Assembly: GCF_022539665.2 (NCBI RefSeq)
Contig: NC_081338.1
Location: 372,001-436,000 of the forward strand
Source: Daphnia carinata
Taxonomy: Eukaryota > Arthropoda > Branchiopoda > Diplostraca > Daphniidae
Reading direction: 5' to 3'
DNA length: 64,000 nt
Under the pieces are notes generated by a model. It was not told the origin of the DNA, made no database searches, and was given only the letters and a program-made list of their open reading frames with translations. Made by a program: the position numbers and the translations under genes. Shown piece by piece: positions 1 to 12,528 of the stretch. The number at the start of each line of letters is the position of its first letter. The stretch's first letter is position 1.

Positions 1-605
1 ATTTGATGACTGCGTTATACCAGCTAACGGTAAGGAATGTAAAATTTTAAAACTATTTTTTAAAAATATATTAAAATTTGAAGTAAAAGAGCATTAATAA
101 AATTCCGACGGTTACTGACGCGATAACTGCGAACTGCGGTTAAAACACTTAATCTAAATTTAATTTTCTATGTAAAATACTACAAAAAAAATTTGCCATG
201 TGTTATATAATGTGGTTTACAATGAAGAAAAAACGAATAGATGATTATTGATTTAAGCACTAGTTAAACAAATACTAGGGATTCTACGAAAAAAGGACGC
301 AGCAACTAGAATCATTCGTAACAATGGATTATGGCATCAATTACGTCGTTGAGAAGTTCGATGATTTGTTGTATTGAAGGTTAAGCTTTTTTAGTTCTAC
401 TCTCTATTGTGAACTTGTATTTTTGCGTTAACTGTCCGGTAGATGGTTGACCTAGGTGATTGTTTTGGCGACAACTTCAGTGAGAGGTTCAACTGAAAAA
501 AATGAACTGTTTCAACGGTAGTCGAGACCACCGTTGACCTTCAGTTGAATTGCAACTCCACCTCTTTTCAACATTTTGAGGCTCATCGTTCCTGTTGGAA
601 CAAAG
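1..605. other. AT-rich non-coding flank
   Basis: I see no supported gene, RNA or repeat in this stretch. Open frames are short and have no recognisable protein character. Confidence 0.5.
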
Positions 606-797
606 TAAAAGGAATAGGACTATTTCGAAGTAGAAATAGGACTAATACCGTGGAGAAATAGGACTGGTGCCATGGGGAAATAGGACTGTCCTAATACATT
701 TTAAAAGTCAGTTCTATTTCCCCCCAGTCCATATTTGTCCTGTAGAAATAGGACTGGAGATTTTCAGTCCTATTTCGTTTCAGTCCTATTTTACCGC
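606..797. repeat. Fold-back minisatellite array, locus 1
   Basis: A short unit GAAATAGGACT occurs about four times in forward orientation (about 610-690 and once near 745), then as its reverse complement AGTCCTATTTC near 710, 769 and 781. Direct copies followed by inverted copies would fold into a long imperfect hairpin. The same architecture with a related unit occurs at about 29.1, 39.5 and 50.8 kb. No ORF lies inside. Confidence 0.8.
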
Positions 798-2901
798 CAA
801 TCCAGATTTAACGCTGACCTAACAAGAAGGTTCGAGAACAAAAGGTGAATTTTTCATCGTCGTCAATTGGGTTGCTACTTGGCAGATTGGCTAAATCGTT
901 TTTTGTTTCGAGGTCGTTTTTTCGGGTTTCGGGGAACCTTTTGTCTCGCTCATGGAAATTTGGGTCTAATTCCGAATCTAAGCAGGTGCGCAAAAAAATG
1001 GTCCAAAACCCGGTTACATCCCCCGATTACACCACGTTCTGACCCGATTGCCTGATTTTTAGCCCGATTCTTAATTAATTCGATTGTGTTTCGATTTCAA
1101 GATAAAATAGCAGCTCCTTTTAAAATACGATGTGTGATTGTTGATGGCAGGGACACAGACCTAAATTTACCGGCAATATCTCGACTGGGGACGATGTTAT
1201 AATAACAAGAATTGTACAGTATATTGCAGACAAATGTGGCGGTTTTCCCTGTGCTTTGTTTGCCATACCTGACAATTTTTATTGCAACCTACTGACGTCA
1301 CCTGTGCTATATATACATTTTATGTATGTCTGATATCTATTTCATGTATGTATAGCAATCCAATTGAAATAGCTCATTACAAAGTTTCTTTCTACGGAAA
1401 AAAATTCGAAATAAAAAAAATCCTACGGTAAAAAAAATAGATTGGAAAACACATTTTACTGCCATAAGAACCCAGATTAAATAGCTCTAAAAATTACACG
1501 TGTTCCTGTACTTTTTGCACGCACTAGTGCAATTGTGATCACGATGAATTTTTTTTCTTACCGATCCTGATCATTTTTCTAATCCCTTTTGCTGGTCATC
1601 AAGGAATCAAATTAGAAGAGTTCTATATACAATTGCTTTCGTCATTTGAAAACTATACGTAGACATTTTTTGCTATTTTTAACGCTAGATGCCGGATTTG
1701 GTGTCCATACAAAAGTAATTGCATAAATCTTCGCCGATCGCGATTAAAGAATTTATCGCAACAGCAAGTTTGGCGCCTACTGTATATTTCTTCGTCAATA
1801 CATAACGTGACGCAAAAGAACATCCATATTTACAGGAGGAAATCCTGAATTCGCCAACGGAAATTCAGCGCTCAATTGCAATACACATGTAATTGTTTTT
1901 CTCTCCAGTTTTTTATTGATATTTTGTGTTAAATAGTTTCCTCTCCCTAGCTCCTCAGCTCTAGCACAGGGCTCAGCGATAAGAAATGTGAAAGGGTTTT
2001 TGACAAAAACATTAGGTTATTAGAAAATCGGGTGTTCAAACAAAATTAGCCTTTTATTGTTATCGTTATTTAATTTTAAGAATAGAATGGTATTTGCAAT
2101 TTCAAATCTAGGAAAAATTCGAATATATTTTTCTTCGCGAAAAGATCTCGAAGAAGCCAAAAGTTAGTCGGTAGCGTCAGGCGGCAATGAAAGAAAACAG
2201 ACTGGCTTTATTTTATATACTTTTTTTAGCTGTCGTCTCATTGTTCCCATTTATCATAATATTAGAAATGAGGACAATATTTGGTTTGGCACGTTAACGG
2301 CAACAAAATGTGACTGCGAATTTACGCTTAGGATATTAAACGAATTGACGTTGAAATTGTGCGCATTTAGAAAAAGATTCCTCTTGAAAAGCAAAACTGG
2401 TTATATTTTAAACGGATGATTGTTTTATTAGCGCAAGGTGCAATATTAACCCGAAGTAGTAAAGTACATGTATGCTAGAGATTTAGAATGTTCTATAGTT
2501 TCTTCAAAGAGAACCATGCATAATTCATGTACAACTGCTTCGTACAACATTATATTAAATTATGATGAATGAAGTAGGAATAAACATTTTTAAATTTTGT
2601 CTTTCACAAAACCCCTCATCTGACATGTTGATTACGACTAACAAGGTTTCAAGGTGGAATGCTTAGAAAACGTAATAATACTGGACAATTGATTTATATA
2701 ATTATAAAAAAAAGGAGTGGATTGGAGGAAAATTGAAAGCAATTTGAATTTTTTAACATCAATACATTGGCACACGTCGAAACACCAAAGATACTTATCG
2801 TATGTAAACAAACAAAAGAACGATAACTATTGAGAAACAATTAGTGAACATAAGAAACTAGGGCTTGTGCTACAAAAACAGATGAATTGCAAGTGTATGT
2901 T
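798..2901. other. Non-coding, AT-rich interval
   Basis: Only 60-70 codon shadow ORFs are present and none resembles a known protein. If the exchanger gene upstream on the minus strand has a long 3' UTR it would run into this interval; AATAAA-like signals on the minus strand are seen near 2,424 and 2,051, but neither can be assigned. Confidence 0.4.
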
Positions 2902-3066
2902 TTAGTGAAGGTAAACATCGTTGCCATTATATCCGTACGGAATAGAAGAATATAAAATTTGCGCTCCAACGACGACTCCGGATGCGTGGTCCAAAGCTGT
3001 AGCGCCTGATGAAGAATTCGGAGTACTGTATAAATTGGTGACATGCAAACCAATAATCAGCTTCAT
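2902..3066 (-). CDS. Small hypothetical ORF, 54 aa
   Basis: An ATG-to-stop frame begins MKLIIGLHVTNLYSTPNSS and ends YGYNGNDVYLH. The start is hydrophobic but too short to call a signal peptide with confidence. It lies about 180 bp downstream of the last exchanger exon on the same strand, so it could be part of that gene's 3' UTR. I recognise no family. It is listed because its Ser/Gly/Tyr-rich composition is more protein-like than the neighbouring shadow frames. Confidence 0.15.
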   Translation of the reverse strand: MKLIIGLHVTNLYSTPNSSSGATALDHASGVVVGAQILYSSIPYGYNGNDVYLH

Positions 3067-3249
3067 CGTCTGCTAAATACAGGTAATCACTATTTGATTC
3101 CTATAGATAAACGGGCCTTTTTTTTGTGCAAATCCGGGATGGCGGTCTAGAACGATGTGCCTAATTTCTCAGAAGTCGCTGTCACATTCTGGTGGATTAA
3201 AGTAGCCGAATATGTTCATCTCGTACACTAAGTAATAGTTTGAAACAGA

Positions 3250-6200
3250 TTAATAATGTTTATCTGATTCATGATGGTTAATAATGCATTTACTAGAAGC
3301 GATGATCATGAAGAAGAAATACCAGCCTAAAAGTGCCACCCCGTATTTGCGATCTAATTTCCATCCATTGAGATGCGTGGCGCCCAGTAGAAAAACAATC
3401 GTTGATAGTAATGAAAGCGTGGAATACGTCAAACCTACGTTTTCAATAAAAATTGTGACTTATTAGACCAAAAATTTGTACACGCTTTTCATCCGCGAAC
3501 CTTTGCTGATCACTCGCACGACACTTCCTGGACTAACAACGGCTGTTTGAAGAAACCAGGGTAGCCCCAAACAAATAAGAATGTCGAAAACGTTACTACC
3601 GATAGCGTTGGACGTAGCCATATCACCATAACCTTGTTAAAATTAACACTGTAAAAACTATTGCAGCATTCGAAGCCATTTTGTTTGATCAATAACTCAC
3701 CTTCCCTTGCCACAGCCAAACTGGTCAAGATATCGGGAATACTTACACCAGCAGCTACAAACGTCAAGCCCATCACTGTATCTGGAATTCCCATCGTGAA
3801 ACCTATGTACGTACAAACACACAAAGTCAGTTTTTTGTTTTGTGTTGTTGTTCCTTGATAAAAAGAAAGTGCACTGAAAAGTGTTTTCGTATCAGGCTTA
3901 CGTATCCCAATCCGATGTAGAAACACACTTTGAAATAGGATTGTGTTCCAGACGGGCTTGCTCATACCTACGTATTCATGGCCGTACGCGCTGCGAGGCA
4001 ACGCACAAGGCATGATGAACACCAAAATTGGTTTTCTTTGTGTTGGATTTTTTGTAGAAACAGTTATTTTTCTTGTTAATGTTAATGCCCAAGAAGTTTG
4101 CTGGTCATAACTTAGATCTCAACGGCCACATCACGAAGACGAGCCGGTTCGTCCACGTTACCTTTAGTGTTCTTTTTCAATTTCAAGTCTTACAACGTTT
4201 CGTATACAACATTTGAGCAAATGTGCTTCTACCCGTCCCCAGTAGGTGATAACACTGCGAATTACTTCTTATCGCTATTGGTAGGACAGGAAAGGATTGT
4301 CGGCAGTCGAGAAATACTAACCAATAATGGTAATCATCCAGACCATGACGTAAGAAAAGATGGAGATCCATAACATGCTGATAAAAAAAGAAACGAGGAA
4401 CCAACTGCCCCACTTCTCCAAGCGGCAGTTCGGCATCGTGTAGTAGGCAGCAGCACGCAATGGCAAGCAAATAGCCCACACAATTCGCTCGCGGAATGCT
4501 ATCGGCGCGTCCCAAGGCGAAAACCGTTCAGCTTCCTCTTCCTTAATTTTGCTAAGCGTAGTAGGGTCGACGCCGACAGCGTTTCCGTCAATCGAAGATT
4601 TGGCAGAATCTGTTTCGAAAGGATATAACAACAATTAACAAATGATATCGTATTTCTTCAGCCTGACCACCCAAATGAGCCAAATTGCAACTACATGCAG
4701 AGGCGAAGTCTTACCGGGAGATTTTTCGTCAGTGTAGAGTTTTCCTGAGGGGCCACCTCCCTCTACGTCAAGATTCTTGTAGGGCATTAGCGATGCGTTT
4801 TCTCCACCGGGAAGTCTTCGGGCGTAGTCGGGAATTGGAATTGGTAGGGTGTTGGCCCATCGCTCCAGATCAGAGTTGTAGTACATCATTACGCAGTAAG
4901 CCACATAAAGCAAGAGGAAAATGGTGGACTCGTACCTTCATGCCACCCATGGCGACAAGTTGGGAAAAAAGAATGGAGAATGACAGCATTCAGCCTTTAG
5001 AGACTTAAAACTCAAATGATGGAAACCGGTAGTAGATAGTGACAAAAGGGAGAGGAGGGAGGAAGGTTGGGATTGGGTGGTACTTTTCCTAAAAACATCT
5101 CCATATCTGCGCTTACCATGTGACAATTTCGTTGTAGATGGTGAAGAGTAGAGCGAAAATGGCGACAAAATAAGCGATGCAATCACGGACCAGCGGCCAC
5201 CAATTGAGGTAGATGACACCTCCGGAAAAGAGAGCGCAAACACTAATGACGAACATTATGTTGAAGACGGCAGAGCCGATCACGCCACTGATGCCTATAT
5301 CATCCTGTTTAAGAAGAGAATAAAACCACAAAACAAATCCATTTATCGCGCCGTCAATTGAACTTCAGCGATACTTTTCGATTGAAATAAAAAAGCATCA
5401 TCTACACTGTACCTTAGCTATGAAAACACCGATGATTGCAGTGGCAAGTTCGGGGGCCGACGACCCTGCTGCCATGAAAGTCGCTCCCGCCACGTCTTGC
5501 GACATGTGAAGAGCTGTTCAAAAATTGGATTTGCATTAAACGAAGATGTGGTTCAAACCAAACGTGAAATACGTACACTCGACCATCCGTTCCAATGCAG
5601 GGACGAAATAATCATCGCAGACTATGGACAGCCCTAGGAACATGTAAGCTGAAATGAGGAGGTGGACCACGAGACCGCCTTTGGCCCTCACGTATTGTGG
5701 GATGATTGGCCGCGGAAACTCTTTAATAGCCGGCGGAGTGCAATTGGTTCCTGCAAATGGGTCCAAACTAGGCGTTGCTGTTGTTACTGTTGTTGATGCT
5801 GTTTTCGTTGTAGACGATGCTTCACTGTCTTCACTTATCAATAAATGGCGTCTCCACATCCCTAATTCCAGCAAATGGCAAAATGTCAGAGCACAGTCAA
5901 TCGAGATGCGTAATAAACAACGACGTGGATTTCACAAACGACTATTGCCAGGCAATTACTCAAGCCGGTCGATAAATCCAGTTTAGTGTAGCAAATAATT
6001 GCCGTTAGTGGCAGAAAGTGTGCCTTTATAATAAGGTAAATAGCAGTTTTATTTTTTACTTTTTAGTTTACTTGTTTCTTTTTGTTTTTGTTTTTCGTTT
6101 TTTGTTTTTTACATTTAATTTTAATTGATCAACGTCGTGACATAAAAAACGTACCGCGTTCGAACTGGTCATCGTTATCGACGTAAGTTGACGGATTAAG

Positions 6201-6335
6201 GCTAGAGCGTGGTAGATGGGATGTCATCAAGATCACAGCCAGAACTCCCAGTCCAATTAGATAAGCCCACATGCATTTCCGGCGGTTGACGCGCTTGCAG
6301 CGACCAAAATCCAGGCCCTTCTTCTTCGCCTCAGT
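3250..6335 (-). CDS. K+-dependent Na+/Ca2+ exchanger (NCKX, SLC24 family), 5' exon missing
   Basis: Membrane antiporter that extrudes Ca2+ and K+ in exchange for Na+. Nine exons are visible on the minus strand: 6335-6155, 5861-5577, 5513-5413, 5304-5117, 4935-4715, 4609-4322, 3802-3701, 3632-3501, 3434-3250 (stop). All borders are GT/AG and all phases agree, giving 560 codons. The first visible exon has basic residues then a hydrophobic segment ([18 protein letters not shown]), followed by a Ser/Thr-rich extracellular loop. Alpha-1 repeat: [20 protein letters not shown] and [17 protein letters not shown] hydrophilic cytoplasmic loop follows in exons 5-6. Alpha-2 repeat: [18 protein letters not shown] and [11 protein letters not shown]. 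The C-terminus ([12 protein letters not shown]) is most like the NCKX3/4/5 group. The first visible exon starts at an acceptor in phase 0 with no convincing ATG before it, so the start codon is in an unseen upstream exon. Family call is secure; subtype is inference. Confidence 0.93.
6058..6115. repeat. GTTTTT-type simple repeat in exchanger intron
   Basis: An imperfect run of (C/G)TTTTT units lies in the intron between the first two visible exchanger exons. Confidence 0.6.
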
Positions 6336-7591
6336 CTAAACGTACAGAAGAGCAACGGCAAAAAAATAACAAGAACGAATAAATTAAATAGCACGATCGA
6401 TACTACACTCTAGTGCACGTTATAAATAAAGACGAACGACATTGTTTCAGCTGCAGCATAAAGTACGGACAATCGCCAGGTATTGGAGGTAGTCTGCGTT
6501 GATGGCGGAAAAACTATCGACAAGCAATTGCATAACGTCTCAACTTCAACGTCTATCTAGTTCAATCACAGAGGGTTGGTTCTGCATTTTCTGTAAGTAG
6601 CGATCGTCGCAAACATCAGCGAGAACTGCGTCATACATAGATGTGTTGGAAAAGCCAGACATGTTCATCTACTAAGATCGTTATCCTGGTCTGTTGTTTA
6701 GCCCAGCTGTCACGTTGCCAAATGGTTTTGGTTACACGATCAATGACGTTTCTTTTCCCCTTTTTGTCCTATTCCACGAAAAGGGCCAAACTAGCAAGAT
6801 GCAAGCGTCACCAAGCGAGTCGATAATCGAACAAAACTCCTCAGTTCCCCGTCTTGTTTCAAATCAATCCAAAGATGAATAAAAGAATACTTTCAAAATT
6901 TTGGCAAACATTAAAAATAGTCTTCGAAGTGTGAAGTTGACAAAATGTTGTCCTAGACTTTTTGACCGAGATAAACGGGCCTGCGCCAAGTGGGATATCA
7001 GTCTTACAACGTTTTGGTACTTTTCTTTTTACACAACACAAAGGTAATGCGAAAAAATTAAGTAAAAACATTTTTTTTAAATCTTTAATTGGATGTGAGA
7101 CGTGTCAGTCACGTTTCCCGATTACATCGAACTCAATGGCTTACTACTACCAAACTACCAACAATTCAGTAATGTAACGAATTTTTATCAAATTACCTTC
7201 AGATTTAGTATAATCTAATTCAACAGAACAAATAGAAAATAAAAAAGTAATCATTTCCGTTCGGTGGGAATGCCACAGTCGTTATCGAGTCCCATTGTTG
7301 GTGACGCGGCGATGCACCACTTGGACAAGTGTTCGGCGAACACACGCTGCAGTAGGACTGGATCACATGATAAGAGATAAAGAAATCGACGAAAGCATGC
7401 GATTTGTAGCCAAAATTGTTCTTTGTTTAAGACAACGCCATTTGGTATTAGACCGAAATCTCATATTGGGACTAGTTCGTCGTTTCCAATTTATACAATC
7501 GTTGAGCAGACACAAACGAGATTAACTGAGAGTTTCGTTTTTTAAGTTTTAAGTTTATCTTAGTTTTTTATTTATTTACATTTTTTCTTAC
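6336..7591. other. Interval upstream of the visible exchanger exons
   Basis: This should contain the exchanger's 5' exon or intron 1. I could not find an ATG-bearing exon whose donor matches the phase-0 acceptor at 6335. The short frames here have no recognisable similarity. Confidence 0.4.
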
Positions 7592-7808
7592 CGTTTGCTT
7601 GCTGTGAAAAGACATTTGAAAACGAAAAGGGGTGAATCTTCGGCCGGTTGGACTTCTTGCTGTACCACGAGAATCGAGGCCCCACACCAGGGCTGGTTAG
7701 AAAAGAAACAGAGCTTTTCAATTGCCTTGCATAGTTTATGCCAGTCTGTGTAATGGACTTGGAACAAAGTAAGACTATTGTCACTCGCTAACGGGCTCAA
7801 CGATGAAT
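7592..7808 (-). CDS. Orphan exon-like ORF of unknown identity
   Basis: A 217-bp open segment is bounded on the minus strand by a good acceptor (TTTTTTTGCAG) and a good donor (CG followed by GTAAGA). Only one frame is open; it includes FQVHYTDWHKLCKAIEKLCF and a Cys/Trp-containing stretch, so it looks like part of a folded domain. Its phases (two bases at the start, two left at the end) do not fit the phase-0 first visible exon of the exchanger gene, so it is probably not that gene's 5' exon. No family recognised. Confidence 0.3.
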
Positions 7809-8581
7809 CTGCAAAAAAACTGAACAGCAAAAGATGGCAACTAATCGGAATTCAAACACCCAACGCACGCCGTCCAGCAGAGTAGACTAGACGTGTTTCG
7901 GCCATTATGAAAGCCAACTCTTCCTCCTCCTTGAGGATTTGGACAGGAGACCAAAAGGAAGCGGAGAGGGTGAGTAGCATACACACTAGGGGCGGGAAAC
8001 ACATTTTTTGGCGCATGCGCACAGCTTTGCGCCACGGTGCACATGCGGGACGTTGCCGAAAAAAGAAAAAACCTGAACGCACACTAGGCTTCAAAAATTC
8101 TCGGCTTGGCATTTTATTGATCATGCCGGTTGTTCTTCCCTTTTATTTAAAAAAAAGACAAAAAAAAAAACTTGCAATGTCGCTCTATGTATTATTAGCT
8201 GCTTTTTCTCTCCATGCTTTTTGTCTATTATATAATTCGCTTCTTTGCTTGAAGCTCTTGCTTGAAGCGATCTTGCTTATTCGTTAAATAAGTAAAGCCA
8301 AATAAAACATTATGGCATCTAGACTCCATTCGTATGAGTGGAGACATGGAAACACTTTTCATTGTGTCCTCTTCGTTACGTATGTGGCTTCGCGTTGCTT
8401 TCTGTTTATCTGAAGTGGATGATTGCTTCTTTACCACAAGGAAACCTGAGGATGGTATGGAGAATATTACTAGCCAAGATCAAACCAATTTGCAGCCGAT
8501 GTATAGGAAGCTACGGTCGGACAAAGAGGGCGAAATGAAAATGCTTGGGATTTTTTGGGTAGCGTTACGTTCTAACTAAGG
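7809..8581. other. Unassigned interval with one candidate 5' exon
   Basis: On the plus strand, an ATG at 7907 opens a 21-codon frame (MKANSSSSLRIWTGDQKEAE...) ending at a canonical GGTGAGT donor at 7970. No matching downstream exon could be found. The rest is low-complexity A/T-rich sequence. Confidence 0.2.
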
Positions 8582-9370
8582 TCATAGACCGTCTTCCTCG
8601 CAGACGATCGATATGCTGGTTATCTCCGCTGCCTGCCCAGTAATCTCATCTCGCAATGGGATCGATCTTTTCATTTTGGAATCTCGCTTTACGGCGGCAG
8701 ATACGTTGACATACGTCGTCATTCGGATATCTTCTTTCATTTCTGTTATTGCACCACTGATGCCATTAGTCATGGACATTGTCAGCCCTACCCTTGCAAT
8801 CTCAGTTGAGAAAAATGTTTGAATCGCATCCTAATAAATATATAGCTACATATTCTAAAACGTATTATGCCATTTGTCAGCTGTATTCGTCACGTTTTAA
8901 TGCCGAAAATACGTTCGGAAACGTAAGTCCATCATGTGCTAATCGTGCGTCTGAATCAACCTGCCCTAGTGGTGTCATCGGAAAAGATCAATGTAAGACG
9001 ACGCATTCATGTAAATGACTCGATTCATGGTGCTATTATCGGGTTCTACATCAACATAAACGGAACGTCGATTGCTCGTTTGTACTTTTTTGTTTGGAGA
9101 CGCTACACGTTAGTTCTTGCGATCCAAAATTTCGTCACTGAGCGCCGTCACTGAAAGCATTCTACACCCAACGGGGTATCGATTCGACTGCCAATTCATT
9201 TAGGGTCAAGTATTCGTTTGCAACTTTGGGTTGTTGACTTTTCTGTACAACATCGTGCACAAGCTGTTTCAAACGGTATAGGAATGAAGCGATTGAATCT
9301 GTGCAAGCGTCATTCGTTTTTGTCCGTTGATCTGAGTTTTTCAGAAAAACACATGGGCCACCACCCAATT
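8582..9370 (-). pseudogene. Frameshifted coding relic of unrecognised protein
   Basis: Several protein-like segments follow each other on the minus strand but in different frames. One at about 9368-9162 contains FLYRLKQLVHDVVQKSQQPK. One at about 9190-8980 contains YPVGCRMLSVTALSDEIL and RRSVYVDVEPDNSTMNRVIY, with an internal stop between them. One at about 8965-8877 contains ARLAHDGLTFPNVFSALKRD. The terminal one (8830-8582) follows a good acceptor (TTATTAG) and contains MSMTNGISGAITEMKEDIRM before a stop. Biased, ordered peptides in broken frames suggest a decayed gene or integrated element rather than random sequence. I do not recognise the family; an old viral or mobile-element origin is possible but unproven. 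Confidence 0.35.
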
Positions 9371-12300
9371 TTCGTAAAAAGAAATTTTAGCAGATAAGGT
9401 GATAATAAATACAAAATAGATATCGAAATAGATTCAAGCACGAAATACCCTTTGGGCAATAGATTTAGTTTGATTATCGAGAAAAGCTGTGAGACTTGGA
9501 ACAACTAAATACCACGCCTCGTCGCACGTTGTCAGTTGTCTAACTCTTATCGGTCTATTACGGTGAAAACATGCTCGCCTCTTGATCCGCGTCCTTGGAT
9601 CGATAACCTATTCCACAGCAACCAATCATTAGGCACATGGTTTCTTATTGTGGGCTTTTCCCGTTTTTTTTTCCTGCGAAATTGCCAACTGATTTATCAG
9701 CCGTAGAGCTACTTGATCTAGAAGCAAGTTGAATCTTGATCCGACCAGCTGTTTTTAAAAAGTAGTTTAGGGATCTAACGCCACACTATGAAGGTCAAGC
9801 TAGAGTTTAGGCAAGTGGCGAATATTTTAAACTAATCAAATTCAAACATTTAGCTTTGACAAAATTTCTATAAAATATTTCGCCACATTACCAATTAATA
9901 GTTTGTTTTCCAATGTCGTCAAGTTTGACTCTAATTTTATACCACATTTATCAAAGCTTAGTTAATGGTGGTTATTTACGCTAAAAAAGCTGCTCATGTG
10001 TCATTAAAAATAATTTTTATCTTTTAAAGGTTTACAGCAACTATTTTGGCGGCCGGATGATGCTAATCGATTACTAGTTTGATGTACGTAAGTCGTGGTA
10101 AAATTACTGGCGTGGTAAGCGGTTTCCGCATGCACGATCACGTAAAGACGCGTAGTGAGAAGAAATATACGCACGATGCAAAATTTCTAACTTCCACAAC
10201 CACTCTTCCTTACAATGCAGCCAATTCTAATTTCCCGTGTACTAATATCAAACGCGGGCCATTGAAAATGGTAAACGAAACGGGTAAAATTCAAACCAAA
10301 TAGAAGGATTTTTAGCAATGTTTGGTACTTGCGCACTTTCGTCTGATGTCACCTAAAACTCGCCTGTTCTTCCATTTTGCTAAAGATTCGCGTTGTTCAC
10401 TTTATTGCCGAGAACGCCGAGCCTTCAACTGCGTATTTGAAGAACGGGAATCTCTGCAAAAGCCATTAGTCGTTTGGACGCAATTCTATTTTAAAAGCTT
10501 TCGTTTATTCTTCTGGATTCCACCGTGGAGATTGAGCTATTCTAGTTGATGAAGCCCACGCCATTGTTTGCATGGAAGAGCAATAAACGAACAAAGAAAA
10601 AAAGGAGAAATAAATTTTAGGCTGTCAACATGGCGATCATCACCTACACCTCGCCCCCTCATCACTCTGCTACACCGCTCGTTTGGTTATGAAAACAACG
10701 CTTGGAAACGGTGCACATGTTACACTTTAGTGGAGTGAAGTTATTAGAATTTTTCTAAATGAGCGACAGGGTAGCGTGCTTTTTTCTTTCCTTTTTGCGT
10801 TTATCCCTTGAAGCCTCCTTATTACTGTTGTTAATAGCGAAGTCGCGTTGCGCAGGAGTTGTAGCAGACTGGTAGCTAATTTGTGTTAGTTGAAAGTTTC
10901 GAGGCCTCCAACTGGGAGACGGCGATGGATTTGATTTAGAAATTCATGTAAATAAATTTCCTTGTTTCCCTAAGATTAGCTAAAAACACAAAGAGCTTAA
11001 GATTGTTACCGAATCCAACGTAATACTTCTACATTTTTCTTCTTCCATTGGCAGAGGTCATCTTTTTAAATTTTTCATGGAAAAACTACAAAAAAGAATA
11101 AATAATCAGAAAATTAAAATTTCACGAAAAACTCGTCCATGGTAATCGCCCAAATGAAGCTACTCATTTAAACGATAGGATTTGCAGGTAGTAGTTGCAG
11201 CCGCCTTCGAAATGCTTTCGAAAGCCAAAGCAAACGGATGAGGTTTTTCCCAAAATCCGTTCATCCAAAACAATTCTTGAAGCATATAATACGCATGAAT
11301 TGTCTTCTAAGTTCCAAGAATAATCAAACATGAACGTAATCAATCCTTATTTGCAAGACAAGGAAACTATTGCCACGAGATTTTCTTCGTCGTGGACGTT
11401 GGTGGAGATTTGTGCTGGTTAGTTTTCGATCATACATTCAGTACGCCTTACCATGAATGCTTTAAATCTGAAGAGGAATCTTCCGTGTTTGCCGGAATAA
11501 AACATGCTAATGATTGCTGTTTTAAGAGTTACATGTCCGTTTTCTAACCACTTTATTACAAGATCTTTTCGTGGTGTACTGAAAAAGTTTCTGTTCCAGT
11601 GTTCATATTGAATTTCTTTTACGATTTCGATTCATCAGCGTTATGGTTTCACGGAGTATTCTTCCAATATTGTGCTGTTAACAATTTTTACATTTAGATA
11701 ATATTACTTTTACTATGGCTCAAATGCGCGTGGAATTGGGGATTTTAAGTGACCTTTTTAAAAAAAAAATTTCAATGCTTCAAACGGCAACGAACCCTAT
11801 ATGGCCTAGAACAACTCGAAAGATGCCGAAAACTAAGAATTTTTGTACTGTACAGTGCACACCCAAACATGATAGCTGACCATCTCTTCCATGACCATCG
11901 CTGACCGGTCGCTACTGTACGTGGGAAACACGAGCGTGGTAGTCAACGAACGATAAGCTCCAAAAGGAAAAGTAAAAAAAAAAAAAAAGAATATGAAAAT
12001 AACTAACGAGATCAGTTTCATTAATCTAAAAATCAGCCTTATTAGATATTCGATAAATCACCGAGCAGGGGTGTTCTGTTGCTTTTTCGTTTTGTTTTAT
12101 AATGAGAACAACCCTAGTATTTTGTAACCAAAAATGAGTCAAAACGCATTAAAAAGAATAAAAATAATTTTTAAAAAATGGCAAAAAGGGTAAAATAAAA
12201 AAGACGGTAAAAATGAAGGATTTATCGACAACAACAAGCCTCCATAAAGTCAATAGTTGACTAAAATCTGTGAAGGTAATATTAAAATGAAACATTAAAT

Positions 12301-12528
12301 AATAAGGTTTGAACAAGGAAGAAAAAATATTACCTCGCGGTATTCGTTGAGAAATAAAATTCAATGCACAAAGCCTTTCACTTTTAAAACGAAGTAACTA
12401 CAGACTTCGGATACCTGTCGCGTGTATCAATTGTATTTCGAGTTTAAAAAAAAATAATAAAAAATAAATCTGAAATGGCTCAAACAGATGGAGTACACAG
12501 GAATGAATAGCGTCATTTTTCGCTTCCT
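9371..12528. other. Non-coding interval downstream of MED12
   Basis: No supported gene. A short inverted repeat (GTGGCGAATATTTTA at 9815-9829 and its near reverse complement at 9871-9886) could form a small hairpin. Two plus-strand frames at 10079-10303 and 10322-10549 are open but not recognisable. The part nearest 12,528 probably includes the MED12 3' UTR. Confidence 0.4.

Noticed and set aside
3468-3492. Downstream donor for the penultimate exchanger exon
   Set aside because: Using GTCTAA after the extra [10 protein letters not shown] codons breaks phase with the last exon; the donor after 3501 gives the family-like ISKGLTYS junction.
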